From: an uncultured Eggerthellaceae bacterium
GTDB taxonomy: Bacteria > Actinomycetota > Coriobacteriia > Coriobacteriales > Eggerthellaceae
Reading direction: 5' to 3'
NCBI GenBank assembly: GCA_946618265.1
Contig: CAMOLA010000003.1
Coordinates: forward strand, 19,694 to 83,693
Length of the DNA: 64,000 nt
Shown here: piece after piece, positions 60,067 to 64,000 of the stretch
Position numbering within the stretch: position 1 is the first letter of the stretch
Layout: each line of letters starts with the position of its first letter
The notes under the pieces: model-generated
Seen by the model: only the letters and a program-made list of their open reading frames with translations
What the model was told of the DNA's origin: nothing
The model's database searches: none
Made by a program: the position numbers and the translations under genes

Positions 60067-60693
60067 ATGGCGCAGATGCTCTATCAGGGACATGGTTCGT
60101 ATCGGTTCACGCTCGACGACGGCACGGTCGTGTACGTCGACCCCTTCGCGGGGGATGGCTACGATGTGCCCGCCGACCTGATTCTGGTGACTCACGAGCA
60201 TCCCGACCACAACCAGGTCGACAAGATGCCGCATGCGGAAGGCTGCCAGGTCATCAGGGCGGCCCACGTGCATCCCGACGCGGACACGTTCCTGACCGTC
60301 GAGAGCCATGGCGTGCGCATCACCGCAGTTCAGGCGTACAACAAGAACCATCCTGCCGGATCGTGCGTGGGCATGGTGCTCGAGCTCGACGGCGTCACGT
60401 TCTATGCATCGGGCGATACGAGCATGACGCGCGACATGCAGACGGGCAAGCTGGCCGATCTCGGCATCGATTACGCGGTGTTCCCGGCCGACGGGTTCTA
60501 CAACATGGACATCCCCGAGGCCGTCGATTGCGCCAAGCTGGTCAAGGCGCGCCATAGCATCCCCATCCACATCGTGCCGGTCCACGATCCCGCCGACGCC
60601 CAGATCTTCGATCGCGAGCGCGCCGAATCGTTCAAGGTGAAGGGCCGCATCATCCTCGAGCCCGGCGAAACGCTGCAGCTCGAGACCCTGTAG
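60067..60693 (+). CDS. Metallo-beta-lactamase-fold hydrolase (UlaG-like)
   Basis: This 208-aa cytoplasmic protein has the metal motif ILVTHEHPDHNQVDK (HxHxDH), a later GVTFYASGDTSMT with a metal-binding Asp, and HIVPVHDPADA. The short chain and the GHGSYRFTLDDG start match the UlaG/YtnP-type beta-lactamase-like group, whose substrates vary. No specific substrate can be given. TAAGGAGG lies 6 bases before the ATG at 60067, and the preceding HD gene ends 50 bases upstream, so they may be co-transcribed. Confidence 0.88.
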   Translation: MAQMLYQGHGSYRFTLDDGTVVYVDPFAGDGYDVPADLILVTHEHPDHNQVDKMPHAEGCQVIRAAHVHPDADTFLTVESHGVRITAVQAYNKNHPAGSCVGMVLELDGVTFYASGDTSMTRDMQTGKLADLGIDYAVFPADGFYNMDIPEAVDCAKLVKARHSIPIHIVPVHDPADAQIFDRERAESFKVKGRIILEPGETLQLETL

Positions 60694-60736
60694 CTCGGGA
60701 AAGCAAAACGGTACCCTAGATACCCGTTTCTAACTG

Positions 60737-60763
60737 GACCGAAGGGGAGTCTCCCTTTCGGTC
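60737..60763. repeat. GGGAGTCTCCC-core palindrome
   Basis: GACCGAAGGGGAG and CTCCCTTTCGGTC pair with one mismatch around T, the same family as the copies at 29944, 31091 and 43602. It is followed by a true terminator. Confidence 0.85.
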
Positions 60764-60784
60764 TCTTCATGAGAGCCGAAAACG

Positions 60785-60823
60785 AAAGCTGCCCGCCAGC
60801 TCCAAAGGCTGACGGGCAGCTTT
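60785..60823. terminator. Bidirectional terminator between MBL and NifX-like genes
   Basis: AAAGCTGCCCG and CGGGCAGCTTT with inner AGC/GCT pairs form a stem of ~14 bp that ends in T on the plus strand and A on the other side. It lies between convergent genes. Confidence 0.85.
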
Positions 60824-60860
60824 TCCCGTTGGATCAATCAGCTCGGCGGCTGGTCTGCTG

Positions 60861-61226
60861 CTAGTGCCTGCAGGCGGCTTCCGGATCCATGACGTCCACT
60901 TTGCCCTGGGCGAAGAGCTCGGCGACCTTGCCGGCGATGGGCTCGGTGCGCTCGGAGTACACCGTGACGCCGTTGCTCGTGAAGCGCATCAGCGGCGGCA
61001 TGCCCATGCCGACCGTGAGGATGCCGTCGACGCCGAGCCCGAGCACGTATTCGATCACGCCGCCGCATCCGAATTCGTCGTGGTCGACGTTCTTGACCGA
61101 CTCGACGCCCACGATGTTCATGTCGTCGTCGTACTCGACGATCGTGAAGTACGCGCAGTGGCCGAAATGACCGCTGCGCATCGAGTTGAGTCCGTCGGCG
61201 TTTTCGCTGGGAATGGCAAGTTTCAT
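60861..61226 (-). CDS. NifX/NifB-type iron-molybdenum cofactor-binding domain protein
   Basis: This 121-aa stand-alone domain of the dinitrogenase iron-molybdenum cofactor-binding family has MKLAIPSENADGLNSMRSGH, FGHCAYFTIVEYDDD, and GVDGILTVGMGMPPLMRF. In non-diazotrophs such proteins are common and may carry iron-sulphur or Mo/Fe clusters. No nif genes are present. The His/Cys-rich C-terminus (DPEAACRH) and GCGGVIEYV could add ligands. The ATG at 61226 has AAAGGA 9 bases upstream. An upstream Met (61235) overlaps that site. Confidence 0.88.
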   Translation of the reverse strand: MKLAIPSENADGLNSMRSGHFGHCAYFTIVEYDDDMNIVGVESVKNVDHDEFGCGGVIEYVLGLGVDGILTVGMGMPPLMRFTSNGVTVYSERTEPIAGKVAELFAQGKVDVMDPEAACRH

Positions 61227-61445
61227 GAGGTGCATCCTTTCAGTGCCCTCGCATGCGAATCGCCCGCATGCGAATCCAATTATTCGTATCAAGGGTATTC
61301 GCATCGATGGGGCGTATCAACCAAGAATCAAGCTAGGGTTTCGCCGAGCGAGCGGTTTTGTGCTGCCGAAGGGGCCAAAAGATGCGGGTGTTTCAAATAG
61401 CAGTTCAACCAATCGTCTTGAGCGCAGCGAAGAGCTTTGCAAGTC

Positions 61446-61479
61446 GCGTCATAAAAAGGACCGTCCCCTTTTATGACGC
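61446..61479. repeat. GCGTCATAAAA palindrome with GGACCGTCC core
   Basis: GCGTCATAAAA...GGAC and GTCC...TTTTATGACGC pair imperfectly. The core is a GGACNGTCC variant with new outer arms. It lies near the 3' end of the helicase gene. The rest of 61227-61555 holds no gene. Confidence 0.7.
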
Positions 61480-61555
61480 CGCTCGCGATCCCGTGTCGAA
61501 CGCGAGCGCATGACTCATCTGCTTTGGTTTTTGGCAGTCTTTGGGGGGTGAGGCG

Positions 61556-63796
61556 TTATGCCGGCTTGAGCGCTGCCCTGAACGCCAGGTTGCGCGTGGT
61601 GTCCATGCCGTCGAATTGGATTTCGTAAGCGCTGCGATCCGCGTCGACGCCGACGATGGCTCCTTCGCCGAATACGGGATGGCTGATTCGCTGCCCGATC
61701 TCGAAGCGGGGCGCCGATCCGGCCTGGTCGAGCTTGGCGTCTTGCGCGCGCACGTAGGCTCGGGCGTCGCGTACGAGCGAATCCTCGAGCGGCGTTTCGA
61801 AATCGATGTAGTCGGGATCGATATCGAACACGAAGCGGCTGGGGTAGCGGGGCATGCCGTCGTGCGACGTGCCGTCGGCGCAGGTGAGGAAGAGGCCTTT
61901 CTGGGCCCGCGTTGCAGCCACGAACGCGAGGCGGCGCTCCTCTTCCATGGCTTCGGTCGTGCGCGTCTTGCGCGAAGGCAGCACGCCCTCGTTGAGCGAG
62001 CAGATGAACACGTAGGGAAACTCGAGGCCCTTGGCCGCGTGGATGGTCATGAGCTTGACCTTGTTGGCGGAAAGGCCCTTGTCGAGGTTGGTCATCTGGG
62101 ATACGTGTGCGAGGAAGTTGTCGGGGGTGGCTTCTTCGCCGCAGGTGGTCTCGTACTCGTAGACGGCTTGGCGCAGTTCGGCCAAGTTGTCGAGCCGTTC
62201 CTGGCTGCCCTCGGTGCGCAGCGCCTGCTCGTAGCCGCTCTTGTCGAGCAGGTCGGCGAGCAGTTCGGATGCCGGGCGCGTTTGGGCCTGGGCGGAATAG
62301 CGGTCGATGAGGTCGATGAACTGGGCGGCCTTCGTGCCCTTCATGATGGCGTTGTCCACATTGTCGCGCAGGGCCTGGTACAGGGACACGCCGTTGCCTT
62401 CGGCGTAGGCGCGCAGGAACTTCATGCGGCGCTGGCCGAGGTTGCGCTTGGGGACGTTGGCGATGCGCTCGAACGACAGGTCGTCGTGGAAGATGACCAT
62501 GCGCAGGTACGACAAGGCGTCCTTGACCTCCTTGCGGTCGAAGAACTGGACGCCGCTGTAGATGGTGTAGGGCACCTGGGCCTTGACGAGCGCCTCTTCG
62601 ACGGGGCGCGAGGCGTAATGGGCCCGGTAGAGCACGCAGATGTCGCGGAGCTGGACCGGTGCGCTGCCGGACGGCTGGGACGCGCCTGCCTGGCCCGGCG
62701 ATATCAGGGCCTCGCCCAACTCGTCGAGGGTGCCTGCTTGTCCGGCGACGAGCCGCTCGATCTGGCTGACGATCCACTCGGCTTCGTCGGAGGAGCTCGT
62801 GCCGTGATAGCAGCGAACTTTGCTGGCTGCTGGCTGCTGGGACACGAGGCTCTTGCGGATGCGGTTCTTGTTGGCGCTTATGAGCGAATTGGCGGCCATG
62901 GTGATCTGCGGCGTGGACCGGTAGTTGTCGTTCATCATGACCGTGCGCGCAGAGGGGAAGCGCTTGTCGAAATCGACGAGGTATTTCACGTTGGCGCCGC
63001 GCCACGTGTAAATGGTCTGGTCGGGGTCGCCGACGACGAACAAGTTGCCGTGATGGGCGCACAGCACCTCCATCAGCTCGTATTGCAGCCCGTCGATGTC
63101 CTGGAACTCGTCGATCATGATGTATTCGAGGCGCTTCTGCCATTTCTCGCGTATGTCGTCGCGGCGGCGAAATATCTCGAGCGTGAAGATGATCAGGTCG
63201 TTGTAGTCGAGCCCGAAGCATTTCTTCTGTTGGTACAGGTATCCGTAGAACAGGATGTCGTCGACCGAATCGGCGAGGTCGTATTTCAACTTGAGCGCGT
63301 CAAGCGAGAGGTCCATGAGGTCGAGGTAGTAGCTCTTTTCCGTGAGGCATTTGCGTATCTCGAACATGTCGCGGGCGCGCGCGTAGGTGTAGTCGCGCAA
63401 CGTGAGCCCGCGCTCCTCGTAGATGATCTGCAGCATGGCGTCGATATCGGAATTGTCGAGCACGAGGAAGCTCTTGGGGAACGACACCGCCGATGCGTCT
63501 TCCTGCAGCACCGACACGCAAAAGCCATGGAACGTGTTGACGTAGCCGGTGTCGGAGTCGCCGGTGAGCTGGCGAATGCGCTGGCGCATCTCGTTGGCGG
63601 CCTTGTTGGTGAACGTGACGCACAGGATGTTGCCGGGCATGATGCCGAGGTCGTTGACCAGATACGCGAAGCGGCGCGACAGCGCCCGCGTCTTGCCCGA
63701 CCCCGCGCCCGCGATAACGCGCACGTACCCCTCCGTCGCGGTGACGGCCTCGCGTTGGGCGTCGTTGAGCCCCTCCAATGCTCCAAACTCATTCAT
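61556..63796 (-). CDS. pcrA: ATP-dependent DNA helicase, PcrA/UvrD type
   Basis: This 746-aa SF1A helicase unwinds DNA in nucleotide excision and mismatch-type repair and clears RecA filaments. Motifs include VIAGAGSGKTRALSRRF (Walker A), CVTFTNKAANEMRQRI, IMIDEFQDIDGLQYELM (II), GDPDQTIYTWRGAN (III), MTIHAAKGLEFPYVF (V) and LAFVAATRAQKGLFLT (VI). The C-terminal Tudor-like tail FEIGQRISHPVFGEGAIVGV, which binds RNA polymerase in other PcrA proteins, is present. The ATG at 63796 has no ribosome site, but a promoter placed so that transcription starts at the ATG is visible (63804-63832). Confidence 0.95.
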   Translation of the reverse strand: MNEFGALEGLNDAQREAVTATEGYVRVIAGAGSGKTRALSRRFAYLVNDLGIMPGNILCVTFTNKAANEMRQRIRQLTGDSDTGYVNTFHGFCVSVLQEDASAVSFPKSFLVLDNSDIDAMLQIIYEERGLTLRDYTYARARDMFEIRKCLTEKSYYLDLMDLSLDALKLKYDLADSVDDILFYGYLYQQKKCFGLDYNDLIIFTLEIFRRRDDIREKWQKRLEYIMIDEFQDIDGLQYELMEVLCAHHGNLFVVGDPDQTIYTWRGANVKYLVDFDKRFPSARTVMMNDNYRSTPQITMAANSLISANKNRIRKSLVSQQPAASKVRCYHGTSSSDEAEWIVSQIERLVAGQAGTLDELGEALISPGQAGASQPSGSAPVQLRDICVLYRAHYASRPVEEALVKAQVPYTIYSGVQFFDRKEVKDALSYLRMVIFHDDLSFERIANVPKRNLGQRRMKFLRAYAEGNGVSLYQALRDNVDNAIMKGTKAAQFIDLIDRYSAQAQTRPASELLADLLDKSGYEQALRTEGSQERLDNLAELRQAVYEYETTCGEEATPDNFLAHVSQMTNLDKGLSANKVKLMTIHAAKGLEFPYVFICSLNEGVLPSRKTRTTEAMEEERRLAFVAATRAQKGLFLTCADGTSHDGMPRYPSRFVFDIDPDYIDFETPLEDSLVRDARAYVRAQDAKLDQAGSAPRFEIGQRISHPVFGEGAIVGVDADRSAYEIQFDGMDTTRNLAFRAALKPA

Positions 63797-63803
63797 AGTA
63801 CGA

Positions 63804-63832
63804 ATGTTCGCATATTGCGTACGGGAAGTCAA
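63804..63832 (-). promoter_or_regulatory. Putative promoter for a leaderless pcrA mRNA
   Basis: On the minus strand TTGACT (63832-63827) is followed after 17 bp by GAACAT (63809-63804) and then 7 bases to the ATG. The spacing would place +1 at the start codon. The -10 match is only moderate. Confidence 0.45.
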
Positions 63833-63979
63833 CACGGAGCAGGCTATCCCCATCGGTCTGACAAGGACGTCGGCGAGCTGTCAAGTCTGAGCCCTCGCCG
63901 TCCGCATCCCGGCCGTGCGCCCCTCCCGGGGCCGGCTCGCTTGTTTCCCCCTCCGATGCGCGCTAACAGAAGGCGCTTG

Positions 63980-64000
63980 ATGGAGGCGCGCAAGTGGCTC
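63980..64000 (+). CDS. Possible start of a further gene, cut by window edge
   Basis: ATG at 63980 has GAAGG 6 bases upstream and reads MEARKWL to the end of the window. Too little is visible to support a product. The rest of 63833-63979 shows no clear feature. Confidence 0.2.

Noticed and set aside
60861..61226. Evidence of nitrogen fixation
   Set aside because: Single NifX/NifB-type domains are widespread in non-fixing anaerobes, and no other nif gene is present.

Overview
The window is high-GC, anaerobe-like DNA. Its gene content and style fit a gut member of the class Coriobacteriia (Eggerthellaceae-like; Slackia, Eggerthella or Senegalimassilia relatives are the kind of organism meant). 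This is inferred from GC content, giant sortase-type surface proteins with the Ala-Leu-Met-Leu-Pro N-terminal segment, AddAB-like and PcrA-like helicases, NhaA, an NSS transporter and many short intergenic palindromes. No 16S rRNA or tRNA is present to settle the name.

Layout. 1-2.3 kb: the end of ruvA, then ruvB and a small DUF gene. 2.7-24 kb: a surface-protein island with three paralogous giant LPXTG proteins (about 2391, 2003 and 1875 aa) and a smaller exported Ig-like protein. 24-26.5 kb: toxin-antitoxin genes (a DUF3990/HTH pair and vapBC), with a PIN-toxin relic at 9.9-10.1 kb inside the preceding island. 26.6-35.8 kb: a BioB-like radical SAM protein, an NSS sodium symporter, an ADP-ribosylglycohydrolase, three exported proteins (a 73-aa peptide, a YARHG lipoprotein and a transglutaminase-like lipoprotein), a cold-shock protein and a YbjN protein. 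36.3-43.1 kb: an AddB/AddA-type double-strand-break repair helicase-nuclease pair. 43.1-52.9 kb: a hypothetical protein, an EamA exporter, DegV, a CtpE-like P-type ATPase, an AzgA-like purine permease with apt, a small membrane protein and glutamate-cysteine ligase. 53.5-63.8 kb: DUF1015, NhaA, a MoaE-like protein, 5-formyl-THF cyclo-ligase, a VanX-like lipoprotein peptidase, an HD (alarmone hydrolase-like) protein, an MBL-fold hydrolase, a NifX/NifB-like protein and a PcrA/UvrD helicase.

The three giant proteins share their first ~370 residues (membrane segment, three Cys/His-Cys units, acidic spacer, conserved all-beta module) and their last ~75 residues (LPxTG, membrane segment, an unusually long basic cytoplasmic tail). 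Their centres differ: a fibro-slime/PA14-like region plus SpaA repeats in the first, InlB-type repeats plus SpaA in the other two. The pattern suggests a conserved export and anchor chassis carrying exchangeable surface modules. No sortase gene lies in the window.

The second theme is repeats. Intergenic gaps carry several families of short near-perfect palindromes (cores GGACNGTCC, GGGAGTCTCCC, TACCTCNGAGGTA and others), larger MITE-like hairpins, a ~270-bp foldback element with internal 50-bp phasing, and a 32-bp tandem array. One gene (the ADP-ribosylglycohydrolase) is bracketed by direct copies of a double palindrome. The repeats are read directly from the sequence. Any mobility mechanism is inference.
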